Source: GCA-016699835 sp964543905 (GTDB lineage: Bacteria; Planctomycetota; Phycisphaerae; Phycisphaerales; UBA1924). From it: a stretch of DNA of 64,000 nucleotides. Below the pieces are notes generated by a model. The model was not told where the DNA came from and did no database searches. It saw only the letters and a program-made list of their open reading frames with translations. Location of the stretch: assembly GCA_964543905.1 (NCBI GenBank), contig CAZIZO010000001.1:62001-126000 (forward strand), read 5' to 3'. A program made the translations under genes and the position numbers. Below are positions 35,438-43,799 of the stretch, one piece after another; the stretch's first letter is position 1, and every line of letters begins with the position of its first letter.

Positions 35438-37876
35438 ATGCCTCCACGCACGCTCATCCTCCTCGCCGGCCTCCTCCTCGCGATCGTGCCCTCGCTTCGC
35501 GCCCAGCCCGTCCGCGTCCAGGAACTCATCCGGACCAACTCCGCCGGGAGCCCCCTCCGCGGTTGGTTCGTCACCGTTGATCTCACCGACCCCAACGTCG
35601 AGATCGTCGTCACCGATCCCCTTCCCCCCGGCACCAACTACGACGCCGTCCTTCAACGCACCACCGACTGGCAAGCCGCCAACGCCGTCAACCTCGCCAT
35701 CAACGCCAACTTCTTCGCCACCCTCTCCGCCACCACCGCCGACATCGTCGGCCTTTCCATGTCCGACGCCGTCGTCGCCTCCCCCGTCCGAACCTTCAAC
35801 GGCGCGCCCGATCCCGCCATCGTCTTTCGCTCCGATCGCACCGCCTCCATCGCCAACATCGCCGCCACCGACCTCGCCGGCGTCGTCGATGCCGTCGCCG
35901 GCGTCGGCCCCAGCACCTCCGACGCCGACCCCGGATCCCTCCTCGTCACCAACGGCCTCAACACCGGCGCCACCGCACGCGTCGATCCCGCCAACCGAAA
36001 CCCCCGCACCGGCGTCGGTCTCAATCAGGACGGCACACGCCTCACCATTATCGTCGTCGATGGACGCCAACCTTCCTGGTCCGTCGGCGTCACCCTCCCC
36101 GAGTTCGCCGACCTCTTCATCGAACGCGGGTGCTGGCGCGCCCTCAACCTCGACGGCGGAGACTCCACCTCCTTCGTCTTCCAACCACCCGGGAGCACCT
36201 CCCGCACCCTCAACCGCCCCAGCGGCGCGGGCAACACCTTCCGAGCCGTCGCCAACCACCTCGGCATCCGCTACACCAATCCGGCACCCGCTCTCCCTCC
36301 CCGCGAAATCCGCGGCGCCTGGCTCCGACCACCCACCCCAAGTTACAACTCCGCCACCCTCGAAATCAACCTCGCCAACATGGCCCGCGCCGGCTTCACC
36401 GACCTCTACCTCGAAACCTTCTTCTGGGGCGTCGCCACCAACAACTCCAACATCTTCCCCGATCGCTACCCCAACTTCGACGCCCTCGCCGACGCCATCC
36501 GACTCGCCGCCAAGTACAACCTCCGCGTCCACGCCTGGTGCGAATCCGGCTACTGGCAGTTCGGCTCCACCGGCGCCGACAACTTCACCAACAACCCCGA
36601 CTGGCGCTCCATCAGCCGCGCCACCGGCCAGCCCGGCGGCGACGGCACCGCCGGCCAGGTCTTCGCCAACCTCACCAACCCAGGCGTCCAGCAAAAACTT
36701 CGCTCCTACTTCGCCGAACTCGCCAACTACCCGGGCCTCTGGGGCATCCAGACCGACTACCACCGCTTCGCCCTCGACGACAACACATCCGACGCCTTCC
36801 CCGCTCCCTGGTCCTACGACGCCTGGACCATCGCCACCTTCCAATCCCTCTACGGCGCCGACCCCACCTCCGCCGCCGACACCACCGCCGACGCCCTCTG
36901 GGGGCGATTCCTCTCCTGGCGCCGTGCCGGCATCTCCGAGGCCGCCAACCAGATGCTCCTCGGCATCAACGCCGTCAACCCCAGCATCGACTTCTCCATC
37001 GCCATGTTCGCCACCGCCATGACCAGCACCGCGCAACTCACCAAGTGCCAGGACTGGCCCGCCATGGCCGCCAACAACTTCGTCGAAACCCTCGTCCCCA
37101 TGGCCTACGGATCCTCCACCTCCTCCATCAACTCCGACGTCCTCACCGCCCTCCAACTCGCCGCGGGCAAACGCGTCATCCCCGGGCTCGCCATCTCCGG
37201 CACCGCCACCCACCCCCCCGTCGCCGATCAACTCAACACGATCCGGGCCCGCGGCCTCGAGAGCTTCATCTTCTTCGACGCCACCTGGTTCAACACCCCC
37301 GCTCGCCAGAACGAACTCAAAGACTGGCTCCTCAACACCGCCACTCGCGCGCCCGCCGACTTCAACGCCGACTCCTACGTCAGCGCCGCCGACCTCGCCC
37401 TCTTCAACGCCATCTACACCGGTACTCCCGTGCCCGTCAATCCCTCCAACGCCCTCTTCAACCTCGACCCCAACGCCTTCATCGACGCGAACGACCTCGC
37501 ACGCTGGACGTCCTTCTTCGTCCGAGCCACCTTCGGCGAAGACGCCGTCGTCGATCACCGCGACCTCGCCGCCCTCCAAGCCTGCTTCGCCCAAACGCCC
37601 GCGCTCTCCTCCGTGCCCCACCTCTACGACCTCAACGCCGACGGCGTCGTCAACTACCCCGACCAGATCATCCTCCACTCCTACCTCACCGTCCCCATCG
37701 CCGACGACACCGACGTCAACCGCGACGGCCGCCTCAACATCGAAGACCTCTACCGCCAGCACCAAAGCCCCATCGACGTGATCCGCGATGGCGTCCTCAA
37801 CGCCGCCGATCGCGAGCGCCTCATCCACACCCTGCGATCCACCGAAGTCCCGCAGTTGCTCGACAGCAGGCCATAA
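35438..37876 (+). CDS. secreted fusion: phosphodiester glycosidase (NAGPA) + GHL10 hydrolase + dockerin-like repeats
   Basis: The 812-residue protein has a signal peptide (LILLAGLLLAIVPSLRA), then a NAGPA domain (about 25-280: VNLAINANFFATL, NRNPRTGVGLNQDG, LNLDGGDSTSFVF, RAVANHLGIRY), then a GHL10 barrel (about 288-640: REIRGAWLRPPTPSYNS, GFTDLYLETFFWG, LRVHAWCESGYWQ, LWGIQTDYHRFALDD). The last 170 residues have EF-hand-like dockerin spacings (DFNADSYVSAADLALFNAI, DLNADGVVNYPDQIILHSY, DVNRDGRLNIEDL) but no terminal Gly-Cys. It probably acts on cell-wall or envelope glycans outside the cell. Both enzymatic halves also exist as separate neighbouring genes. Confidence 0.87.
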   Translation: MPPRTLILLAGLLLAIVPSLRAQPVRVQELIRTNSAGSPLRGWFVTVDLTDPNVEIVVTDPLPPGTNYDAVLQRTTDWQAANAVNLAINANFFATLSATTADIVGLSMSDAVVASPVRTFNGAPDPAIVFRSDRTASIANIAATDLAGVVDAVAGVGPSTSDADPGSLLVTNGLNTGATARVDPANRNPRTGVGLNQDGTRLTIIVVDGRQPSWSVGVTLPEFADLFIERGCWRALNLDGGDSTSFVFQPPGSTSRTLNRPSGAGNTFRAVANHLGIRYTNPAPALPPREIRGAWLRPPTPSYNSATLEINLANMARAGFTDLYLETFFWGVATNNSNIFPDRYPNFDALADAIRLAAKYNLRVHAWCESGYWQFGSTGADNFTNNPDWRSISRATGQPGGDGTAGQVFANLTNPGVQQKLRSYFAELANYPGLWGIQTDYHRFALDDNTSDAFPAPWSYDAWTIATFQSLYGADPTSAADTTADALWGRFLSWRRAGISEAANQMLLGINAVNPSIDFSIAMFATAMTSTAQLTKCQDWPAMAANNFVETLVPMAYGSSTSSINSDVLTALQLAAGKRVIPGLAISGTATHPPVADQLNTIRARGLESFIFFDATWFNTPARQNELKDWLLNTATRAPADFNADSYVSAADLALFNAIYTGTPVPVNPSNALFNLDPNAFIDANDLARWTSFFVRATFGEDAVVDHRDLAALQACFAQTPALSSVPHLYDLNADGVVNYPDQIILHSYLTVPIADDTDVNRDGRLNIEDLYRQHQSPIDVIRDGVLNAADRERLIHTLRSTEVPQLLDSRP

Positions 37877-37990
37877 CTCCACCTACGCCATCCACCCTTC
37901 CCCACACCCTCGAACGCCCTAGAACGATCGCCGGCCCCCAAAACCATGGCGTCATGAATCGTTTTTCATTTGGCGCTCCGGAGAAGATTA

Positions 37991-37996
37991 TATAAC
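37991..37996 (+). promoter_or_regulatory. possible -10 region before the GC-dockerin gene at 38085
   Basis: The AT-rich TTATATAAC at 37988-37996 includes TATAAC and stands out in this GC-rich spacer about 90 nt before the ATG. A TTGGCG 15 nt upstream is a weak -35 candidate. Confidence 0.35.
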
Positions 37997-38084
37997 ATGC
38001 CGCGGTCGGAACCTGTGGCGCGCGGCGACGCCGCGCGATCGCTCGTGGAGTCTCGTACACACCCAGACGTTTCGGGAGATCATC

Positions 38085-39518
38085 ATGAAGACGACGTTGT
38101 GCACTCGTTCCATGCTCTTGGGCCTTGCCCTGGCCGCCGGCCACGCCGCCGCCGCGGACCTCTACCTCATCAACATCGTTCCCCTCGGCGGTCAAGGCGG
38201 AACCGCCAACATCTGCGATGCCGTAAGCCAGTACTTCATCGGCAACAACCCCTCGACCATCTGCCTCAAAGATGACAACCTCTTCGTCTCCGGATTCAAC
38301 TTCGCCGGCGCCAGCGCCAACCTCCGCATCGTCAAGATCGAGACCATCTTCGGCACTCGCGGCTATCGCCTGGTCCCCGTCTCCGCTCCCCTCGACCCGC
38401 CCGCCTACGACTCCTCCGTCCCCTCCGGTCGCCAGTTCGTCGGCATGGACTACCAGGCCGGACGCGGGCTCATCGTCAACTTCGACTCCGGCGCGCTCGG
38501 CACCCCCGGCGCCGTACGCGTCTACGACGTCGACTCTCAACTCACCCCCATCCTCCTCGCCGCATCCCCCGTTGGACTTGGCCCGCGCGGCTTCGGCGGC
38601 AGCGCCTGGGACGTCGGCTACCTCGGCGGTGGCTTTGGCGCCTTCCCCGCCGTGGTCTCCATCCTCGACGTCGGTGGTTATCCCGGTAACGCCGTCTTCT
38701 ACGGCCCGATCGGCATCGACCCCGCTTCCCTCGCCGCGGTCCCCACCATCTACGACGGCTCCCCCACCGGCACCGGCGGCGGTCCCGATCTCGCCGCCGC
38801 CGATCCCCAGGGCGACCAGATCCCCGCCAGCCACTTCTGGCGCGACGTCGACATCGCCAACGGCGGTCACCTCATCGCCGCTCGCGCCAACAACAAACTC
38901 GTGCTCTTCTCTCGTATCGGCGGCAATGCCACCGGTACGCTCAATGTCCTCTCCGACCTCGAAAACCCTCCCGCCCAAGTCAACGGCCAGAACGTCCAGA
39001 TCGCCGAGGACTTCCCCGGTGGTGACCTCGTCTTCTTCAATGATCGACGCTCCACCGCCACCACCCAAGCCTGGGCCGACGTCATCAAGGCCGTCCGCCC
39101 CGACGGCTCCCCCGTCTCCCTCAACTTCTGGATGCCCGATGGCGTCACCCCCGCCGGCAGCCTTGACCTCGCCGGGACCCAACTCACCTCCTTCCTCAAC
39201 GGCGCCGGGTACTACGACTTCTCCTGGGATGCCTCCAACGCCCGACTCGCCATCAGCGACTTCACCAACCGCCAGGTCTACATCTTCTCCCCCTCCGCGC
39301 CCCCGCCCTCCTGCGTCGCCGACGTCGACGACGGCTCAGGCACCGGCACCCCCGACGGCGGCGTCACCATCGACGACCTCCTCTACTACCTCACCATCTT
39401 CGAGGCCGGCGTCATCGGCGCCGACGTCGACGACGGCTCGGGCACCGGCACCCCCGACGGCGGCGTCACCATCGACGACCTCCTCTACTACCTCCTCCGC
39501 TTCGAGGCCGGCTGCTAA
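38085..39518 (+). CDS. secreted beta-propeller-like protein with two GC-type dockerin modules
   Basis: The ATG follows GGGAG and opens a signal peptide (SMLLGLALAAGHAAAA); 477 residues. The body (about 25-405) resembles a propeller: ICLKDDNLFVSGFNFAGAS, GRQFVGMDYQAGRGLIVNFD, GGHLIAARANNKLVLF, DLVFFNDRRST, YYDFSWDASNARLAISDFTN. It is a paralogue of the PEP-CTERM protein at 29118-30239. The last 70 residues are two nearly identical GC modules (each DDGSGTGTPDGGVTIDDLLY), the last ending FEAGC. Probably exported and anchored by the tail; no catalytic motif seen. A strong terminator follows. Confidence 0.85.
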   Translation: MKTTLCTRSMLLGLALAAGHAAAADLYLINIVPLGGQGGTANICDAVSQYFIGNNPSTICLKDDNLFVSGFNFAGASANLRIVKIETIFGTRGYRLVPVSAPLDPPAYDSSVPSGRQFVGMDYQAGRGLIVNFDSGALGTPGAVRVYDVDSQLTPILLAASPVGLGPRGFGGSAWDVGYLGGGFGAFPAVVSILDVGGYPGNAVFYGPIGIDPASLAAVPTIYDGSPTGTGGGPDLAAADPQGDQIPASHFWRDVDIANGGHLIAARANNKLVLFSRIGGNATGTLNVLSDLENPPAQVNGQNVQIAEDFPGGDLVFFNDRRSTATTQAWADVIKAVRPDGSPVSLNFWMPDGVTPAGSLDLAGTQLTSFLNGAGYYDFSWDASNARLAISDFTNRQVYIFSPSAPPPSCVADVDDGSGTGTPDGGVTIDDLLYYLTIFEAGVIGADVDDGSGTGTPDGGVTIDDLLYYLLRFEAGC

Positions 39519-39556
39519 TCCCCACCCATCCCTTCCCATCGCCCCCAACATCCTCC

Positions 39557-39591
39557 AGGCGACTCCGCACACGCGGGGTCGCCTTGTTCTT
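39557..39591 (+). terminator. rho-independent terminator after the GC-dockerin gene
   Basis: A 12-bp stem (39557-39568 with 39573-39584, one G-T pair) has an ACAC loop and is followed by TGTTCTT. Confidence 0.8.
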
Positions 39592-39744
39592 GGCGTACAT
39601 CCCTTTCTTCAGCCCCTTCGCCCCCTCGACCCATCGCGCCTCGTCCGACTCCCCACTTCGAACACTCGCGCAACGTCCACCCCACCGCGCGGAACGCCCA
39701 CCCGACGCCCACCCAAAAAAACCTCCTCCGGACGGATGCCGGAA

Positions 39745-39817
39745 TGGAGCGGAGGAGACTCGAACTCCCAACTTCCACCTTGCAAAGGTGGCACTCTACC
39801 AATTGAGTTACCGCCCC
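39745..39817 (-). tRNA. tRNA-Ala (anticodon TGC)
   Basis: The minus strand folds into a 73-nt cloverleaf. The acceptor GGGGCGG pairs with CCGCTCC and includes the G3-U70 pair that identifies alanine tRNAs; the discriminator is A. The anticodon arm CCACC-TTTGCAA-GGTGG gives TGC. CCA is not encoded. Confidence 0.95.
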
Positions 39818-39869
39818 GATCCACCTTCCGATGGGGAGCGTAGCGTACGCAGGCCGACCTTCGTTCGCT

Positions 39870-40352
39870 TTAGCCCTTGGCCCTCGCCAGGTCGGCCTCA
39901 CCCATCAACCGAAAATCCTTCCGACGAAGGATCTGCCCCGCCAGCGTCGCATCATCCACCGCCAACGCGATCGCCGCGTTGTCCCCCGCCTTCCGCATCA
40001 GCGGATACGCAAACTGGATCGACAACTCCGCCCCCAGAAGGCTCAGGCACATGCTCGACAGCGTCTGGTGCGGCGCCAACTCCACGCACAGCACGTCCTT
40101 CTCCGTGAACGGCAGATTCTGCTTCCTCAAGATCTCCCGCGCCGACGATGCCGAGTTCGTCACGATCCGAACCACCGCATGATCGCTCGCCTCATGCACC
40201 GACAACGCGCAGATCTGGCACGGCGTGCCCTCGAACGCGTCCACCAAGTCCAGCATCTTCCCCACCTTGTTCGTCAGGAACACGCCAAACTGCGTCACCG
40301 TCGGCGGCGAAAAGCCGTGCGTCGTCTCCAACGGAACATGGGCTTGGCTCAT
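39870..40352 (-). CDS. ACT-domain-like small protein
   Basis: The 160-residue protein appears to hold two ACT-like ligand-binding units: FGVFLTNKVGKMLDLVDAFE ... ICALSVHEASDHAVVRIVTN in the first half and LSIQFAYPLMRKAGDNAAIALAVDD ... QILRRKDFRLM in the second. ACT proteins usually bind an amino acid and regulate metabolism; no enzyme domain is attached. ATG 40352 has GGGGT 9 nt upstream; an in-frame TTG lies 6 nt further up. It is 224 nt downstream of iscA on the same strand. The ligand is unknown. Confidence 0.7.
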   Translation of the reverse strand: MSQAHVPLETTHGFSPPTVTQFGVFLTNKVGKMLDLVDAFEGTPCQICALSVHEASDHAVVRIVTNSASSAREILRKQNLPFTEKDVLCVELAPHQTLSSMCLSLLGAELSIQFAYPLMRKAGDNAAIALAVDDATLAGQILRRKDFRLMGEADLARAKG

Positions 40353-40576
40353 GCTCAACTACCCCGACGAAACAGACCCGCGCAGACACACCACTCGCCT
40401 GCCGGTCGAGTCTGATCCATTAGCATATCGGAACCAAACCCGGGCAACAACCCGCACCTTCCCTCGGGATAGCCTGTGGAAAATCTCCCCCACGCCGAGG
40501 GCCCCCACGCACATCCGCCGCACCCACAGCCCAAAGTGAGTCGCGGACCACCTCGCCTTGGAGACTCGCACCTTGG

Positions 40577-40954
40577 TCAGGCCGAGAAACTGCTCCCGCA
40601 CCCGCACGAACTCGTCGCGTTCGGGTTGTTGAACACAAACCCGCGGCCCATGATCTCGTCACGGAAGTCCACCGTCACGCCCGTCAAATACAGCAGGCTC
40701 TTGGGGTCGCAGAGAATCCGAATCCCGTGCTGCTCAAAGACCTCGTCCGTGTCCTTCTTCGACTCCGTCAAATCGAGCACGTACGAGAACCCCGAGCACC
40801 CGCCACCCTTGACCCCCACCCGCAGGTGAACCTTCTCCTTGTCCAGTTCCTGCTCGTCGATGATGCGGTGGATCTCCTTCGCCGCGAGGGGCGTGAGGAT
40901 CACGCCGTCGTGCTGGGTCTGGTCGGCCGTGTGGCTCGGGGCAGATGCGGACAT
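40577..40954 (-). CDS. iscA: iron-sulfur cluster assembly protein, IscA/ErpA type
   Basis: The 125-residue A-type carrier receives Fe-S clusters from the IscU scaffold and passes them to target proteins. The three conserved cysteines are present: Cys53 in KGGGCSGFSYVLD, and Cys117 and Cys119 in the terminal CGCGSSF. ATG 40954 is chosen because AAGGAG lies 8 nt upstream; ATG 40972 would place that site inside the coding sequence. It is third in the iscS-iscU-iscA run, 85 nt after iscU. Confidence 0.93.
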   Translation of the reverse strand: MSASAPSHTADQTQHDGVILTPLAAKEIHRIIDEQELDKEKVHLRVGVKGGGCSGFSYVLDLTESKKDTDEVFEQHGIRILCDPKSLLYLTGVTVDFRDEIMGRGFVFNNPNATSSCGCGSSFSA

Positions 40955-41039
40955 GGTCGTGGACTCCTTCATTGAAGTATACGTTCGTCGTTCGCGCTCG
41001 GATCGGGCGGGATTCGCATGACACCAACCGCCGTCGCCC

Positions 41040-41471
41040 TCAGGGCGTCACCGCTTCCTTCTTCTCGGACGCGATCCCGTTCTTCGCCTTGTAATCCGCC
41101 AGTGCCGCTCGGATCGCGTCCTCCGCCAGCACCGAGCAGTGGATCTTCACCGGCGGGAGGCTCAGTTCCTCCACGATCTGTGTGTTCTTGATCGACTCGG
41201 CCTCGGCCAGGTTCTTGCCCTTGAGCCACTCCGTCGCGAGGGACGAAGACGCGATCGCGCTCCCGCAGCCAAAGGTCTTGAACTTCGCGTCCTCGATCAC
41301 CCCCGTCGCCGGGTTCACCTTGATCTGCAACTGCATCACGTCGCCGCACTCGGGCGCGCCGACCAGCCCGACCCCGATGTCCTTGCGGCCTTTGACCTCG
41401 GCCTGGGTGCCGAAGTTCCCGACGTTGCGTGGATTCTCGTAATGGTCGATGATTTTGGGTCCGTATGCCAT
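41040..41471 (-). CDS. iscU: iron-sulfur cluster scaffold IscU
   Basis: The 143-residue scaffold on which IscS-supplied sulfur and iron are assembled into a 2Fe-2S cluster. All cluster ligands are visible: Cys42 (PECGDVM, with the conserved Asp), Cys69 (KTFGCGSAIASSS) and Cys112 (KIHCSVLAED). LPPVK at 105-109 is the HscA chaperone-binding motif, although hscA and hscB are not in the window. It lies 90 nt after iscS with AAGG before the ATG. The C-terminus is a little longer than in E. coli IscU. Confidence 0.95.
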   Translation of the reverse strand: MAYGPKIIDHYENPRNVGNFGTQAEVKGRKDIGVGLVGAPECGDVMQLQIKVNPATGVIEDAKFKTFGCGSAIASSSLATEWLKGKNLAEAESIKNTQIVEELSLPPVKIHCSVLAEDAIRAALADYKAKNGIASEKKEAVTP

Positions 41472-41561
41472 GGTTCACCTTCTCCGAGCGTCCGTTCTGG
41501 CCGTTTGGCCGTTCGTGACTTCCCTGGTTCGATTCGTGCGCCCTCCGCGATGCACCCCATC

Positions 41562-42800
41562 CTAGTGGTGCGCCCACTCCACCTTGCTCAGGTCAATCCC
41601 TTCCTTGTGCATGTCGTACAACGGGCTCATCATCCGCAACTTCTTGACGGCCTCCACGATCTTCGCGATCGCATAGTCCACCTGCTCGTCCGTCGTCCAC
41701 TTGCCCAGCGAGAGGCGGAGCGACGAGTGGGCGAGTTCGTCGCCGACGCCCAGCCCCTTGAGGACATAACTCGGTTCGAGGCTCGCGCTCGTGCACGCGC
41801 TCCCGCTGCTGCACGCGATCTCCTTGATCGCCATCATCAGCCCCTCCCCCTCCACAAACCCGAACGAGATGTTCGTCAGGTGCGGCAACCGCCTCGTCGC
41901 GTGCCCGTTCACCTGGCACGAGTCGAGTTGGCTCGTGATCGACGACTCGATCCGGCTGCGCATCTTGAACAACCGCTCGGCGTCCTTCTCCATCTCCGCC
42001 GCCGCGATCTCGCACGCCTTGCCCAGCCCCACGATCCCCGTCACGTTCAGCGTCCCGCTGCGGAATCCACGCTCCTGCCCGCCCCCGTCCGCCAACGCGT
42101 GAAGCCGTACCCGCGGACGCCGACGACGCACATACAACGCCCCCACCCCCTTCGGCCCATAGATCTTGTGCCCGCTCATCGACAGCAGGTCCACATGGTC
42201 CTTCTCCACGTCCGTCGGCATCTTCCCCACCCATTGCGTCGCATCCGTGTGGAAGATCACCTCGCGATCGTGGCACAGCGCGCCGATCTCCCGCACCTCG
42301 TTCAGCGTCCCGATCTCGTTATTCGCCCACATCAGCGACACGAGGATCGTGTCGTCTCGCATCGCCCCCTTCACCATCTCCGCCGTGATGATCCCGTCCC
42401 GCCCGGGCTCCAGGAAGGTGACCTCAAAGCCCTCCTTCTGCAGCCGCTTGCATGGGTCCAGCACCGCCTTGTGCTCGATGATGCTCGTGATGATGTGCCC
42501 GCGCTTGGCGCTCCCCGCCGGCGCCTTCTCGTACATGTAGGCCGCGCCCTTGATCGCCAGGTTGTTGCTCTCCGTCGCGCCGCTCGTGAAGATCACTTCC
42601 TTCTCGTCCGCACCCAGCAACGCCCCCACCTGCCCTCGCGCCTTGTCCACTCCCTCCTCCGCCTCCCAACCAAAGCGGTGGTTCCGGCTCCCCGGATTCC
42701 CATACTTCTCCGTGAAATACGGCATCATCGCCTCGACCACCCTTGGGTCGCACGGCGTCGTCGCCGCATGATCGAGATAGATCGGAAGTTTCAGCGCCAT
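41562..42800 (-). CDS. iscS: cysteine desulfurase IscS
   Basis: A 412-residue PLP enzyme that takes sulfur from cysteine for Fe-S clusters and tRNA thiolation. The group I signature is clear: YLDHAATTPCDPRVVEAMMPYF at the start, the internal-aldimine Lys in MSGHKIYGPKG, and the mobile active-site Cys in CSSGSACTSASLEPSYVL. It is the first gene of the isc run; no iscR precedes it, and pyrF diverges upstream. GGAG lies 6-7 nt before the ATG inside a small hairpin (42807-42827). Confidence 0.96.
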   Translation of the reverse strand: MALKLPIYLDHAATTPCDPRVVEAMMPYFTEKYGNPGSRNHRFGWEAEEGVDKARGQVGALLGADEKEVIFTSGATESNNLAIKGAAYMYEKAPAGSAKRGHIITSIIEHKAVLDPCKRLQKEGFEVTFLEPGRDGIITAEMVKGAMRDDTILVSLMWANNEIGTLNEVREIGALCHDREVIFHTDATQWVGKMPTDVEKDHVDLLSMSGHKIYGPKGVGALYVRRRRPRVRLHALADGGGQERGFRSGTLNVTGIVGLGKACEIAAAEMEKDAERLFKMRSRIESSITSQLDSCQVNGHATRRLPHLTNISFGFVEGEGLMMAIKEIACSSGSACTSASLEPSYVLKGLGVGDELAHSSLRLSLGKWTTDEQVDYAIAKIVEAVKKLRMMSPLYDMHKEGIDLSKVEWAHH

Positions 42801-42806
42801 GTGCTA

Positions 42807-42827
42807 CTCCAACTAAGTGACTTGGAG
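42807..42827 (-). promoter_or_regulatory. small hairpin covering the iscS ribosome-binding site
   Basis: The leader reads CTCCAA - 9 nt - TTGGAG, a perfect 6-bp inverted repeat whose second arm contains the GGAG ribosome site of iscS. It could reduce translation when folded; whether it is regulated is unknown. Confidence 0.3.
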
Positions 42828-42914
42828 GTCCATTATTGCGATTTAGAATCAATCAAAACTACGCATCAAGTATAGGTCGGTTCGGCCCGCGTGTCGGCCC
42901 GTACCCTCGACGCG

Positions 42915-43790
42915 ATGTCCAACCCCTCCCCCTTCGCCGATCTCCTCTCCCACGCGATCGATCGCGTGGGTTCACCCGTCTGCGTAGGCCTCGACCCCGT
43001 GCTCGACTCCCTGCCCGCCGAGATTCGGGCTCGCCACCACGAGCCGACGCAAGCCGTCGCGGAGTTCTGCCGCGGCGTCCTGCAGGCGATCGCCAAGCCC
43101 GCGCCGCTCGTCCCCGCGGTCAAGTTCCAGTCCGCCTGCTTCGAGCGGTATGGACACAAAGGTGTGGCCGTCCTTGAAGAGGCCATCGCCGAAGCCGCCG
43201 GGCTCGGGCTCGTCGTCCTGCTCGACGCCAAGCGGGGCGACATCTCCACCACCGCCGCCCACTACGCCGCCGGCGCCCGGCGCTCCGGCGCCCACGCGAT
43301 CACCGTCAACGGCTACCTCGGGCGCAGCGGAATCACGCCCTTCCTCGAGGCCCAACTCGGGGTCTTCGTCCTCGTCCGCACCAGCAACCCCGACAGCGAT
43401 GCGATCCAGTCGCCTCGCCTGGCCGACGGACGCACCGTCGCCGAGATGGTGGCCGACGAGGTCGCGGCCCTCGGGCGTGACCATCGCGCCACCTGCGGGC
43501 TTAGCCATGTCGGCGCCGTCGTCGGGGCCACCAAGTCCGGCGAAGCCCGAGCGCTCCGCGCTCGACTCCGCGACCAGTTCTTCCTCATCCCTGGCTATGG
43601 CGCGCAGGGCGGAAAGGCCGAGGACGTCCGCGACATGATGCGCGACGGCACGTCCCCGGGCTCGCGGGGCGTCCTCGTCACCGCCAGCCGGAGCGTCATC
43701 TACGCGAGTGGCGGCGGGGCGTGGTCCGAGGCGGTCCGCTCGGCCGCCCAAACCCTTGCCGCCGAGGTGCGCGCCATCGTGCAGGCTTGA
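42915..43790 (+). CDS. pyrF: orotidine 5'-phosphate decarboxylase (long, type 2 form)
   Basis: This enzyme makes UMP from orotidine monophosphate in the last step of pyrimidine synthesis. The 291 residues fit the longer PyrF family found in mycobacteria and planctomycetes. The catalytic Lys-Asp pair is in LLDAKRGDIS (104-109), with SPVCVGLDPVLDSLP at the start, KFQSACFERYG and a phosphate-binding LIPGYGAQGG near the end. ATG 42915 is preferred over GTG 42891. It diverges from iscS. Confidence 0.93.
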   Translation: MSNPSPFADLLSHAIDRVGSPVCVGLDPVLDSLPAEIRARHHEPTQAVAEFCRGVLQAIAKPAPLVPAVKFQSACFERYGHKGVAVLEEAIAEAAGLGLVVLLDAKRGDISTTAAHYAAGARRSGAHAITVNGYLGRSGITPFLEAQLGVFVLVRTSNPDSDAIQSPRLADGRTVAEMVADEVAALGRDHRATCGLSHVGAVVGATKSGEARALRARLRDQFFLIPGYGAQGGKAEDVRDMMRDGTSPGSRGVLVTASRSVIYASGGGAWSEAVRSAAQTLAAEVRAIVQA

Positions 43791-43799
43791 GCACGCGCT

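Noticed and set aside
35423..37882. 819-codon minus-strand frame opposite the NAGPA/GHL10 fusion
   Set aside because: It is a Gly/Val/Asp-rich shadow of a clear multi-domain gene.
39315..39515. Tandem DNA repeats in the GC-dockerin tail as a possible CRISPR or minisatellite
   Set aside because: The near-identical copies are coding repeats of the dockerin module in frame, without spacers of CRISPR type.
40475..40483. TGTGGAAAA, a DnaA-box-like 9-mer between the ACT and iscA genes
   Set aside because: Only a single box-like site was seen, with no cluster and no adjacent AT-rich unwinding region, so it cannot be called oriC.
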